From assembly GCF_002237655.1 (NCBI RefSeq), contig NZ_NOKT01000030.1:1-64000 (forward strand): a stretch of DNA of 64,000 nucleotides, written 5' to 3'. Of this stretch, positions 8,235-16,049 are shown one piece after another; within the stretch, counting starts at the first letter, position 1; the number at the start of each line of letters is the position of its first letter. This DNA comes from Streptomyces sp. XY006. GTDB lineage: Bacteria > Actinomycetota > Actinomycetes > Streptomycetales > Streptomycetaceae. Under the pieces are notes generated by a model. It saw only the letters and a list, made by a program, of their open reading frames with translations, ran no database searches and was not told where the DNA came from. Position numbers and translations under genes: made by a program.

Positions 8235-9551
8235 TCACTGCCCCTCGCCGTCGGGCATGGTCTCCGCCCAGAGGTTCTCCGCCTGCAGCAGCAGCGTGCC
8301 GAGCACCGCCGTGTGCGCGGCACCCTCCCGGGCGTGCGCCCGCAGCCGGTCCTGCAGTTCCTCGTGGAGTTCCCGCAGCGCCTTCTCGGTCTCGTCGTCC
8401 GGCCGGCCGCGCAGACTGCCCTCGCGCAGACTCTCCGCCTGCGCCCGGCAGGCGTCCCCGATGAGCTCCAGCATCCGCGCGTACGACCGCAGGGCCCGGC
8501 CCTCGGGAGGGGCCGGCGACCGGTTGTCGTCGACGGACACCGCCAGGGCCCGGGTCAGCGCGGTGACGTGCCCGGTGATCCGGGCGAACCGCTCGTCCTC
8601 CTCCACCGGCGGCAGGGCGGCCCCGTGCGGGACCCGGTGCAGGGCGCGCAGCGGTGCGTAGGTCAGGCGCAGGCTCTCCTGGCTCCACCGGCGCGCCGAG
8701 TGCAGGGCTTCCAGCCGGTGCTCCAGACCGGCCGAGGCGCCGAGCCAGCCGGCGGCGGTCTGCGCGTCCCACTCGCCCTCGCGCAGGTCGGCGGCGACGG
8801 TGTGCAGCACGTCCGCGACCTCCCGGGCGAGCGCCGCCAGGTTCTCGCGGACGTCCCGCAGATGGATCGGCGGCAGGATCAGCGCGTTCACGGCCACGCC
8901 GATGACGGCGCCGAGCGCGGCCTGCCCGATCCGGTGCCCGACGCCGGACAGGCTCACGGTGCCCGCGGCGAGCGTGAACAGGGCGGTGGTCGCCGCGTAG
9001 ATGCCCTGGTCGCCGAAGCGGGGCCAGTTCGCGAGCAGCATCAGGACCGGGACCGACAGGGCGAGCGCCCAGGTGGTGTCCCCGGTGAGGGCCTGCGCGC
9101 CCGAGGCGAGCAGGGCGCCGACGCAGATCGCGCCGAACTGCCGCGCGCCCTGGACCAGTGAGCTGTAGACGGTGGCCTGCACCAGCACCAGCGCCACCCA
9201 GGGGGCCATCAGCGCCAGCGGGTCTCCCATCCAGACCCCGCCCACCAGCCAGGCGATCACCGCCGCGGCGGCGGCCTTCAGCGACTGGACGACCAGGTCC
9301 CGCTCCCGGCCGGGACCCCGCCAGGCCGCTCGCATCGCGTCCCAGGCGGCCCGTGACTCCCGCCGTACGGCGTCCACGGGCTGCACGGCGCGGATGCCGT
9401 GCTCCAGATTCCGCATCCGCCGCGGGGCGGTCGCCGCCGCCCTCAGCCGCGGACTCGACGCCGGGCCGGTGCCGGTCGCCGTCGTGTCCTCCTTGCTCCG
9501 CCGGCGGAAGACGCCCGCCCTCCGCCGTACCCCACTCGTCACACGCGTCAT
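8235..9551 (-). CDS. FUSC-family membrane protein (second copy)
   Basis: A 438-residue protein of the same broad FUSC/aromatic acid exporter group as 721-1974 but clearly diverged. A basic 75-residue N-terminal cytoplasmic stretch precedes the membrane block (about residues 85-210), with helices such as AAAAAVIAWLVGG, VALVLVQATVYSSL and ALSVPVLMLLANW. ILPPIHLRDVREN marks the end of the membrane part. The remainder is a helical, charged cytoplasmic domain. The ATG at 9551 is the only start that keeps the full basic leader; an internal start near residue 46 (MRNLEHGIRAVQP) is possible. It is followed by its own hairpin and appears monocistronic. Confidence 0.75.
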   Translation of the reverse strand: MTRVTSGVRRRAGVFRRRSKEDTTATGTGPASSPRLRAAATAPRRMRNLEHGIRAVQPVDAVRRESRAAWDAMRAAWRGPGRERDLVVQSLKAAAAAVIAWLVGGVWMGDPLALMAPWVALVLVQATVYSSLVQGARQFGAICVGALLASGAQALTGDTTWALALSVPVLMLLANWPRFGDQGIYAATTALFTLAAGTVSLSGVGHRIGQAALGAVIGVAVNALILPPIHLRDVRENLAALAREVADVLHTVAADLREGEWDAQTAAGWLGASAGLEHRLEALHSARRWSQESLRLTYAPLRALHRVPHGAALPPVEEDERFARITGHVTALTRALAVSVDDNRSPAPPEGRALRSYARMLELIGDACRAQAESLREGSLRGRPDDETEKALRELHEELQDRLRAHAREGAAHTAVLGTLLLQAENLWAETMPDGEGQ

Positions 9552-9626
9552 GCGCAGCGGGTATCCGGGTGACCGGGCGTTTCACTTCCGGGCCAGGCCG
9601 GCTTCCGGGTCGGGCCGGCTTCCGGG

Positions 9627-10283
9627 TCAGGCCAGCGGACTGCCGGGCAGGGCGGACAGCAGGTGGGCGGGATCGGCGTAGACCACGTCCGCACCGGACT
9701 CCTCCAGATCCGCGCGCGGGATGCCGCCGCACAGCACGCCCACACAGCGCACCCCGGCCCTGCTGCCCGCGCGCATGTCCCACACCGTGTCGCCGACGAA
9801 CACCGCCCGCTCCGCCGGCACCCCGGCCAGCGCCAGGGCGTGTTCGACCGGCTCGGGTGCGGGCTTGCCCGCGTCGACGTCGTCGGCGCTCGCCGTGGCG
9901 GTGATCGCGTCGTCCGCGTCGATCGCCCGGCGCAGCGCGCTCAGCTCCGCCCCGCCCGCCGAGGTGGCCAGCACCACCGCCCAGCCGTCCCGGTGCAGCC
10001 GCCGCAGCAGTTCACCGGCCTGCGGCAGCGCGGGCAGCCGGTCGAAGTACTGCCCGTACAGCGCCTTGTGCCCGGCGCTGATGTCGTCGTCCTGGTCCGG
10101 GTCGCGGCCGTCGCCCAGCAGATGGGCGACCAGGTCGCCGGACGGCAGGCCCACGGCCCGGTGGACGGCGTGCATCGGCACGTCGTGGCCCGCCTGCCGG
10201 AAGGCCTCCCACCAGGCGACGACATGCAGATGGTTGGTGTCGACCAGGGTGCCGTCGACGTCGAACACGGCCGCGCGTTCCAT
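9627..10283 (-). CDS. HAD-superfamily hydrolase (phosphatase)
   Basis: A 218-residue haloacid-dehalogenase-type enzyme. Motif I is FDVDGTLVDTN at residues 7-17, with the nucleophile Asp and the acid/base Asp two residues later. A helical cap follows (about 18-85). Motif II is VLATSAGG, motif III is the lysine in DAGKPAPEP, and motif IV is VFVGDTVWDM. This is the subclass I, phosphoglycolate-phosphatase/beta-phosphoglucomutase-like layout. Substrates are small phosphomonoesters that cannot be specified. AGGAAGGAACCTGACC precedes the ATG at 10283. It lies 39 bases downstream of the PHP gene on the same strand, so the two phosphoesterases probably form an operon. Confidence 0.85.
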   Translation of the reverse strand: MERAAVFDVDGTLVDTNHLHVVAWWEAFRQAGHDVPMHAVHRAVGLPSGDLVAHLLGDGRDPDQDDDISAGHKALYGQYFDRLPALPQAGELLRRLHRDGWAVVLATSAGGAELSALRRAIDADDAITATASADDVDAGKPAPEPVEHALALAGVPAERAVFVGDTVWDMRAGSRAGVRCVGVLCGGIPRADLEESGADVVYADPAHLLSALPGSPLA

Positions 10284-10322
10284 AGGTCAGGTTCCTTCCT
10301 CTCCGGCCGCGCGAGTACCACG

Positions 10323-11351
10323 TCAGCCGGACGGCATCCGCCGCTCACGGGTCCAGGCCAGCAGCGCGTCGAGGGACCACGTCGTCACCACCCGCTCGGG
10401 CGGCACCCCGCACTCCTCCGCCCGCGCGCAGCCGTTGATCTGCCAGTCCAGCTGCCCCGGCGCGTGCGCGTCGGTGTCGATCGAGAACAGCACACCGGCC
10501 TCCACGGCCCGGCGCAGCAGCCGCCGCGGCGGGTCGAGCCGCTCCGGCCTGCTGTTGATCTCCAGGGCGGTGCCCGTCTCCGCGAGCGCCGCGAACACCT
10601 CGTCCGCGTCGAACTCCGACTCCGGCCGCCCCCGCCCGGTCAGCAGCCGGCCCGTGCAGTGCCCGAGCACGTCCGCGTGCGGATTGCGCACGGCGGCCAC
10701 CATCCGCCGGGTCATCGACCGGGCGTCCATGCGGAGCTTGGAGTGCACCGACACCACCACGACGTCGAGCCGCTCCAGCAGCTCGGGCTCCTGGTCGAGC
10801 GAGCCGTCCTCCAGGATGTCGCACTCGATGCCGGTGAGCAGCCGGAACGGCGCCCACGACGCGTTCAGCTCCGCCACCACCTCCAGCTGCTCGCGCAGCC
10901 GTTCGGGCGACAGCCCGCGCGCCACCGTCAGCCGCGGCGAGTGGTCGGTCAGCACCGCCCACTCGTGCCCCAGCGCCGCCGCGGCCCGGCCCATCTCCTC
11001 GATCGGGCTGCCGCCGTCGGACCAGTCGGAGTGCAGATGGCAGTCCCCGCGCAGCAGCGCCCGCAGCTCCTGCCCGCCCCGCACGGCCGGCGGCTCCTGC
11101 GCCTCGGCCTCCAGCTTCTCCAGATAACCCGGCACCTGCCCCGCCAGGGCCTCCCGGGCCACCTGCGCGGTCTTCGGACCGACCCCCTTGAGCCGCTCCA
11201 GCGAACCGTCCGCCGCCCGGCGCCGGACCTCGTCCGCGCCCAGCTCCTTCAGCACCCGCGACGCCGTACGGAACGCGCGCACACGGTACGTCGGCGCCAG
11301 GGACCGCTCCAGCAGAAAGGCGATCCGGTCCAGTGCCTCGACGGGGTCCAT
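10323..11351 (-). CDS. PHP-domain phosphoesterase with N-terminal HhH (PolX-like, no polymerase core)
   Basis: A 342-residue protein. Residues 1-85 resemble the N-terminal 8-kDa/helix-hairpin-helix region of family X DNA polymerases (RAFRTASRVLKEL, then LKGVGPKTAQVAREAL). Residues about 100-330 form a PHP domain with metal ligands in CHLHSDWSDG, LTDHSPRL, VSVHSKL, VLGHCTGR and DTDAHAPG. The nucleotidyltransferase palm that separates these parts in full-length bacterial PolX is absent. The protein is probably a metal-dependent phosphoesterase or nuclease that retains DNA contact through the HhH. The ATG at 11351 has GAGGTGGAGGTGG upstream. It shares an operon with the HAD gene and is divergent from the SDR gene. 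Confidence 0.8.
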   Translation of the reverse strand: MDPVEALDRIAFLLERSLAPTYRVRAFRTASRVLKELGADEVRRRAADGSLERLKGVGPKTAQVAREALAGQVPGYLEKLEAEAQEPPAVRGGQELRALLRGDCHLHSDWSDGGSPIEEMGRAAAALGHEWAVLTDHSPRLTVARGLSPERLREQLEVVAELNASWAPFRLLTGIECDILEDGSLDQEPELLERLDVVVVSVHSKLRMDARSMTRRMVAAVRNPHADVLGHCTGRLLTGRGRPESEFDADEVFAALAETGTALEINSRPERLDPPRRLLRRAVEAGVLFSIDTDAHAPGQLDWQINGCARAEECGVPPERVVTTWSLDALLAWTRERRMPSG

Positions 11352-11478
11352 CGCCACCTCCACCTCAAGAGTTCCCCAGCACCCGGCACCCCGCACGGCC
11401 GAACGGCCGGTTTGCCCGGTACCCACCCGGGTACTGCGATGCCTCGTCCCGCCCGCTTCGACGAGGAGGCAGCCTGTG

Positions 11479-12288
11479 ATGTCCGCCCCCAGCGAGCCCC
11501 GTGACCGGGTCGCCCTGGTCACCGGCGCCGACTCCGGCATCGGCCGGGCCACCGCCGTACGCCTGGCCCGCGCCGGCCTGGACGTCGGCATCACCTGGCA
11601 CAGCGACGAGAAGGGCGCGGAGAAGACCGCCGAGGAGGTCCGCGCGCACGGACGGCGCGCCGAGGTCGCCCGGATGGACCTCACCCGGCTGCCCGGCGCC
11701 GCCGACACGGTCGACGAGCTGTGCGAGCGCCTGGGCCGCATCGACGTGCTGGTCAACAACGCCGGCACCGGCACCATGACGCCCTTCCTCGACCTGGAGC
11801 TGTCCCAGGTGCGCGAGGTCCTCGACGTCGACCTCGTCGGGCCGTTCCTGTGCGGCCAGAAGGCGGCGCGGCACATGATCCGGCAGGGCGACGGCGGACG
11901 GATCGTCAACGTCACGTCCGTCCACGAGCACCAGCCGCGCGTGGGCGCCGCCCCCTACTGCGCCGCCAAGGGCGGTCTGGGGCTGCTCACCCAGGTCATG
12001 GCCCTGGAGCTCGCCGAGCACGGCATCACCGTCAACGCCGTCGCGCCCGGTGAGATCGCCACCCCCATGACCGGGCAGGAGGACACCGACCCGCACACCG
12101 AGAGCCGCCCCGGGGTGCCGCTCGGCCGGCCCGGCGACGCGCGCGAGGTCGCCGCCGTCATCGCCTTCCTCGCGGGCCCGGACGCCTCGTACGTCACCGG
12201 CGCCTCCTGGAGCGTCGACGGCGGGATGCTCCGGATGGGGCCGCAAGCCGGTTCCCATCTGACGAGCGACGACTGGCGACGGCCGTGA
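11479..12288 (+). CDS. SDR-family oxidoreductase
   Basis: A 269-residue classical short-chain dehydrogenase/reductase. The cofactor motif is VTGADSGIGRA at about residues 13-23 (TGxxxGIG), NNAG follows in VLVNNAGTGT near residue 93, and the catalytic set is Ser in VTSVHEH and YCAAK (YxxxK) near residue 157. The C-terminus carries the family hallmark VTGASWSVDGGM. It most likely reduces a carbonyl or oxidises an alcohol with NAD(P). The ATG at 11479 has GAGGAGG nine bases upstream; a GTG directly before it is in frame. Ten bases separate it from the topoisomerase gene, so the two are probably co-transcribed. Confidence 0.85.
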   Translation: MSAPSEPRDRVALVTGADSGIGRATAVRLARAGLDVGITWHSDEKGAEKTAEEVRAHGRRAEVARMDLTRLPGAADTVDELCERLGRIDVLVNNAGTGTMTPFLDLELSQVREVLDVDLVGPFLCGQKAARHMIRQGDGGRIVNVTSVHEHQPRVGAAPYCAAKGGLGLLTQVMALELAEHGITVNAVAPGEIATPMTGQEDTDPHTESRPGVPLGRPGDAREVAAVIAFLAGPDASYVTGASWSVDGGMLRMGPQAGSHLTSDDWRRP

Positions 12289-12298
12289 GCGGGCCACG

Positions 12299-13315
12299 GT
12301 GAGACTGCGCACCAGCTCCTGCGAGGAGCCCGGCTTCCGCCGCGTCCGCCACGGGCGCGGCTTCCGCTACCTCGACTCCGGCGGCCGGGCGCTGACCGAC
12401 CGTGAGCACCTCGCCCGGATCAAGGCCCTGGTCATCCCGCCCGCGTGGCGGGACGTGTGGATCTGCCGCCGCGCCAACGGCCACCTCCAGGCCGTCGGCA
12501 CCGACGACGCCGGACGCCGGCAGTACCTGTACCACGAGGAGTTCCGCGCCAAGCGGGAGCAGGCCAAGCACGAGCACGTCCGCGAGGTCGCGCGCACGCT
12601 GCCGGAACTGCGCGCCCGGGTCGGCTCCGACCTCGCCGGACGCGGCTTGAGCCGGGAGCGCGTCACCGCCTGCGCGGTACGCCTGCTGGACCTCGGCTTC
12701 TTCCGCATCGGCAGCGACCGGCACACCCGTGACAACGGCACCTACGGCCTGACGACGATGCTGCGCGAGCACGTCAGCTGCGGCCGGGGCGAGATCGGGT
12801 TCACCTACCCGGCCAAGGGCGGCATCGACCTGGTCCGGGCCCTGGTGGACGATCAGGCGCACACCGTCGTCCGGGCCCTGCTGCGGCGCCGGCGGCCCGG
12901 TGAGCGGCTGCTGGCGTACTGGGAGGGGCGGGCCTGGCACGACCTGCACAGCGCCGACCTGAACGAGGCGCTGCGCCGGCTGTCCGGGGTCGACATCACG
13001 GCCAAGGACTTCCGCACCTGGCACGCCACCGTCCTCGCGGCCGTCGCGCTCGCCGTCATCCCCGAGGCCGCCCGTGAGACGGCCGCGGCCCGGCGCCGCC
13101 AGGCCACGCGGGCCGTGCGCGAGGTGAGCCACTACCTCGGCAACACCCCGGCCGTGTGCCGGGCCTCCTACATCGACCCGCGGGTCTTCGAGCTGTTCGA
13201 GCAGGGGCGGACCATCGCGCCGGCGCTCACGCGGCTGGGGGAGCACGGCGACTTCGGGCGCCCGGCCACGCAGGGGGCCGTCGAGGCGGCCGTCCTGGAG
13301 CTGCTCGACCGCTGA
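12299..13315 (+). CDS. DNA topoisomerase IB
   Basis: A 338-residue poxvirus-like type IB topoisomerase, which relaxes supercoils through a transient 3'-phosphotyrosine bond. The N-terminal DNA-clamp domain (about 1-90) includes RRVRHGRGFRYLD and LVIPPAWRDVWI. The catalytic core holds the Arg in RIGSDRHTRDNGTYGLTT, the Lys in TYPAKGG, the second Arg/His region KDFRTWHAT and the nucleophile Tyr in CRASYIDPRV near residue 287. The length is typical of bacterial TopIB. The GTG start at 12299 sits close behind the SDR stop, which argues for translational coupling. Such enzymes are widespread in Streptomyces beside the essential gyrase and TopA. Confidence 0.9.
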   Translation: MRLRTSSCEEPGFRRVRHGRGFRYLDSGGRALTDREHLARIKALVIPPAWRDVWICRRANGHLQAVGTDDAGRRQYLYHEEFRAKREQAKHEHVREVARTLPELRARVGSDLAGRGLSRERVTACAVRLLDLGFFRIGSDRHTRDNGTYGLTTMLREHVSCGRGEIGFTYPAKGGIDLVRALVDDQAHTVVRALLRRRRPGERLLAYWEGRAWHDLHSADLNEALRRLSGVDITAKDFRTWHATVLAAVALAVIPEAARETAAARRRQATRAVREVSHYLGNTPAVCRASYIDPRVFELFEQGRTIAPALTRLGEHGDFGRPATQGAVEAAVLELLDR

Positions 13316-13358
13316 CGCACGACCCGCGCTCCGGCCGGTTCCGCTCTACGCTCGATGC

Positions 13359-13595
13359 ATGACCGAAAGCGCGAGCCCGTACATATCCCACCCGCGGATC
13401 ATGGTGCTCGGGGTGCAGCCGGGCACACCGCCGTTCCGGATCGTGGAGATCGACGGCCAGGTGATCGGGGAGGCCAAAGCCGTCACGGACGTCCTCGCGG
13501 CCGCGGCCGCGTTCGGCATCACGGTCCACGACCTGGACGACCCGGACGTGGTCCGCTGGGTGGGCGGCGACAAGTTCACCTGGACCGTGCACTAG
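13359..13595 (+). CDS. Conserved small hypothetical protein
   Basis: A 78-residue soluble protein starting at ATG 13359. It has mixed alpha/beta character: SHPRIMVLGVQPG, FRIVEIDGQVIGEA, a helix AVTDVLAAAAAFG, then WVGGDKFTWTVH. No cysteines, signal peptide or membrane segment are present. The pattern and codon use look genuine, and I recall similar short proteins in other streptomycetes, but no function is known to me. It starts 43 bases after the topoisomerase and could belong to that transcript. Confidence 0.65.
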   Translation: MTESASPYISHPRIMVLGVQPGTPPFRIVEIDGQVIGEAKAVTDVLAAAAAFGITVHDLDDPDVVRWVGGDKFTWTVH

Positions 13596-13628
13596 CCCGC
13601 ACGGCCGGGGCATACGATCTGCCGATCA

Positions 13629-13845
13629 TGCCCGACCACATTCACGGCACCGGCGCCCACGCCCCCGGCGCACTCGCGTCCCTCGTCGGCGCCCGCCTGG
13701 GCCTGGCCTTCACAGCCCGCGACAGCGACTTCCTCGGCGCGTACCACCTCGCCGCCTGACCACCACCACGGCGGACGGGGACGTGGAGGTGCCGGCCCGT
13801 CTGGACGCGCTCGAAGGGCTCGTCCGTATCGACGGTCCGGCGTGA
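13629..13845 (+). pseudogene. Short frameshifted gene
   Basis: From ATG 13629 a 43-codon frame reads MPDHIHGTGAHAPGALASLV and ends at YHLAA. The next frame then continues coding-like text (DGDVEVPARLDALEGLVRID) to a stop at 13843-13845. Together they look like one 70-residue protein interrupted by a one-base slip near 13755. Without relatives to compare, a genuine 43-residue peptide cannot be excluded. Confidence 0.4.
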
Positions 13846-13877
13846 GGCGGGGGACGGCCCCGTGGGATCGGCGGGCG

Positions 13878-14417
13878 TCAGCTCTTCGTCGCTGTGCCGG
13901 CGGGGCGGGGGCGGCGGGGTTTGCGGGCGTGGACCGCGCGGCTGAGGCGGCGGCCGAGGAGCAGGTAGCCGATCAGGGCGCCCGTCGTGTTGAGGATGAC
14001 GTCGTCGATGTCGAAGGCGCGGCCCGTCACCAGGGCGCCCTGGGCGAACTCCACCAGCAGCATCACCACCGCGGTCAGCAGCAGGACGCGCAGGATGCCG
14101 CGCGTGCGGGGCGCGACGACGGGGACGAGGACGCCGAAGGGGACGCCCAGCAGGATGTTGCCGCCGATCTGCTTGACGGCGTCGCGCAGTTCCGGCTGAT
14201 CGAGGTAGGCCCGCAGCGAGTCGCCCGGCCGCAGATTGGTGTGTGTCAGCGCCTCCGACGCGGGCGAGGGCTGCAGTGTCAGCCGCGCCAGCACCACGGC
14301 GAAGGCGACCATGAACGCGAAGGCGCACAGCGTCGCCAGCAGCCGGATGGGCCACGGCAGCGGACGTCGCTCGCTCCCGGACCCCCCGGTACGGGGGCGT
14401 GAGACTGCACCGGCCAT
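13878..14417 (-). CDS. VanZ-family membrane protein
   Basis: A 179-residue integral membrane protein of the VanZ type, a family named for low-level teicoplanin resistance but mostly of unknown function. Hydrophobic segments lie near residues 25-48 (LLATLCAFAFMVAFAVVLA), 90-108, 115-135 and 148-165. The family motif is seen as QIGGNILLGVPFGVL, then LVEFAQGAL, and FDIDDVILNTTGALIGYLLL. The ATG at 14417 is preferred because GGAGG precedes it by 5 bases; an ATG six codons earlier lacks a site. The C-terminus is basic and cytoplasmic. Confidence 0.85.
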   Translation of the reverse strand: MAGAVSRPRTGGSGSERRPLPWPIRLLATLCAFAFMVAFAVVLARLTLQPSPASEALTHTNLRPGDSLRAYLDQPELRDAVKQIGGNILLGVPFGVLVPVVAPRTRGILRVLLLTAVVMLLVEFAQGALVTGRAFDIDDVILNTTGALIGYLLLGRRLSRAVHARKPRRPRPAGTATKS

Positions 14418-14562
14418 GAGTCCTCCAGACGTCAACTTCCCTGCGATGTACGGCGGTTACCCGGAGAAACGTCAGAGATGCCGCCGCCCGGCCCCACCGT
14501 CGGATTCCCGCCTTCCCCCGGAGCACTCCACCTGCCGCTCCGGAGGAAGGCGGGGCAGGCGG

Positions 14563-15225
14563 TCAGCTCCCGTACGAGACGCGCACGTCCTTGAAGCCCA
14601 GGGAGCGCAGCAGCCCCTCCAGCATGCCGGTGGTGTTCGCCTCGGCCCGCGCGGTCAGCTCGCTCTCCTTCGCCGCGTCGCCGATGTGCCGCACCGCCAG
14701 CTGCTGCACGGCCTGCTCGCCGTTGGGATTGTCCGAGAAGAGGTCGCCGAGCCGGTCGAAGAGACCGCGCTGCTTGGACACGGCGTAGGACCGGTCGGGG
14801 TCGAGGGCCGGCTTGCCCAGCCGGGCGTGGGGCAGCCGGAGCGTGGCCGACGTGCGGTCCTCATCGACCCGCACGTCGTCCTCGCCGACCTTGCCCAGGT
14901 CGACGTAGGCGTCCACGGTGCCCGCCCCGACGTACAGGGTCCGGGTGCCGCGGATCGCGTCGGGCAGGAACTTGGCGTCCTTCTCCAGGTCCACGACGAC
15001 CTGGAAGTTGCCGGAGGCGGCGTCGTAGCGGCTGATGTCCTGGATGGACTGCAGCAGCGCGGGGCCGGACCGGTCGTGGGTCTCGGTGCCGAACAGGTCC
15101 TTCAGGCCCGGGATCACGCTCAGCCGGAGCCCGGCGAAGAACACGACGAGCACCAGCACGAGCGCGGCCACCACCTTGGCCCAGCCGGGCATGCGCCTGG
15201 GGAGGCGCTTGACGGGAGTCGTCAT
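14563..15225 (-). CDS. DUF4230-type membrane-anchored protein
   Basis: A 220-residue protein with a basic start (MTTPVKRLPRRMPGWAK), one N-terminal membrane helix (about residues 18-36, VVAALVLVLVVFFAGLRL) and a soluble outside domain. The outside part resembles DUF4230: QSIQDISRYDAASGNFQVVV, a glycine-containing turn VGAGTVDAYVDLG, and a long C-terminal helix that ends in LLRSLGFKDVRVSYGS. The ATG at 15225 follows GAAGGAGGG. The function of the family is unknown. It lies 145 bases downstream of the VanZ start in the same direction and has its own promoter space. Confidence 0.75.
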   Translation of the reverse strand: MTTPVKRLPRRMPGWAKVVAALVLVLVVFFAGLRLSVIPGLKDLFGTETHDRSGPALLQSIQDISRYDAASGNFQVVVDLEKDAKFLPDAIRGTRTLYVGAGTVDAYVDLGKVGEDDVRVDEDRTSATLRLPHARLGKPALDPDRSYAVSKQRGLFDRLGDLFSDNPNGEQAVQQLAVRHIGDAAKESELTARAEANTTGMLEGLLRSLGFKDVRVSYGS

Positions 15226-15330
15226 GCGACGGCCCTCCTTCCTACTCACCGCATGCCCACCACATTCCCTGCCAGACCGGCGAGTTGAGGATTCGACGAC
15301 TCCGGTGGAGGCACGCCGGGCGCACACCCG

Positions 15331-15762
15331 TCACGGGCGGGGCGTCACCTGAGGCTGCTCCAGCGCCGCGTCCAGCGTCGGGTGCGGCGGCAGCAGCCGG
15401 GACAGACCGGTGATCCGCAGGACGCGCAGGGTCAGCGGATGCGAGCAGACGAGCAGCACGGAGCCGTGCCGGTCGAGCACCCGGCCGCGGGCCCGGTACA
15501 GCAGCCGCAGGCCCGAGCAGTCGAAGAACTCGATCGGGCTGAGGTCGAGCACCACCCGGGCGGCGGGCCGGCCGGTCTCCCGGTCCAGGTGCGGGGCGAT
15601 CTCCGCGGCCGCGGCGAGATCGATCTCGCCGCGGAACTCCAGCACCGTGTGCCCCCGTTCCTGGCGGACGCGCAGATGCCGGGTGAGCGGTGCAGGTTCC
15701 TGCCGCACGACGAGATCGCCTCCAGCCTGCTCCGTGCGTGGGGAGGGGGCGCCGGTCCTCAC
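15331..15762 (-). CDS. STAS-domain anti-sigma factor antagonist
   Basis: A 143-residue protein with a disordered 30-residue leader and a STAS domain (about 33-135). The strand VLEFRGEIDLAAAAEIAP and the switch helix in IEFFDCSGLRLLY are typical; the Ser in DCSG is the residue that anti-sigma kinases phosphorylate. Such proteins sequester RsbW/SpoIIAB-type kinases and so free a sigma factor of the SigF/SigB type. The GTG at 15762 is the start used here. No partner kinase is adjacent, but a SpoIIE/RsbW-like protein lies at 41459-43843. A palindrome in an AT-rich patch lies 58 bases upstream. Confidence 0.8.
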   Translation of the reverse strand: MRTGAPSPRTEQAGGDLVVRQEPAPLTRHLRVRQERGHTVLEFRGEIDLAAAAEIAPHLDRETGRPAARVVLDLSPIEFFDCSGLRLLYRARGRVLDRHGSVLLVCSHPLTLRVLRITGLSRLLPPHPTLDAALEQPQVTPRP

Positions 15763-15819
15763 AACCGTTCCCCGCCCTGCAAGTTACCCTCCATCGAGTG
15801 AATCTGAGCATGTTCGATT

Positions 15820-15829
15820 GACATATGTC
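15820..15829. promoter_or_regulatory. AT-rich palindrome upstream of the STAS gene
   Basis: GACATATGTC is a perfect 10-base palindrome inside an unusually AT-rich stretch (about 15798-15842), 58-67 bases upstream of the STAS start. It fits a promoter with an operator. No regulator can be named. Confidence 0.4.
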
Positions 15830-15940
15830 TTTGAATTACAGCCGAGTTGGCCGAGGTTCGCGCGGGGGCGTACGCGGTCGTGAGCGCGGGCGCACCGTGA
15901 GGCGCGTGTGGCGCGGGGTGTCGGCGTGTCCCCCGACGAC

Positions 15941-15978
15941 AGCGGGACCAGGACCGTGATCCCGGCCCTGGTCCCGCT
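15941..15978 (-). terminator. Stem-loop downstream of the oxidoreductase gene
   Basis: AGCGGGACCAGG pairs perfectly with CCTGGTCCCGCT (12 base pairs, 14-base loop), about 70 bases after the stop of the reverse-strand oxidoreductase gene. Confidence 0.65.
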
Positions 15979-16049
15979 CGTGAAGGAGAACCGGCTGCGT
16001 CGCGGGTGACCTCCGCCGTACCCGCGCCGCAGCCGTCCCGTCACCCCGC

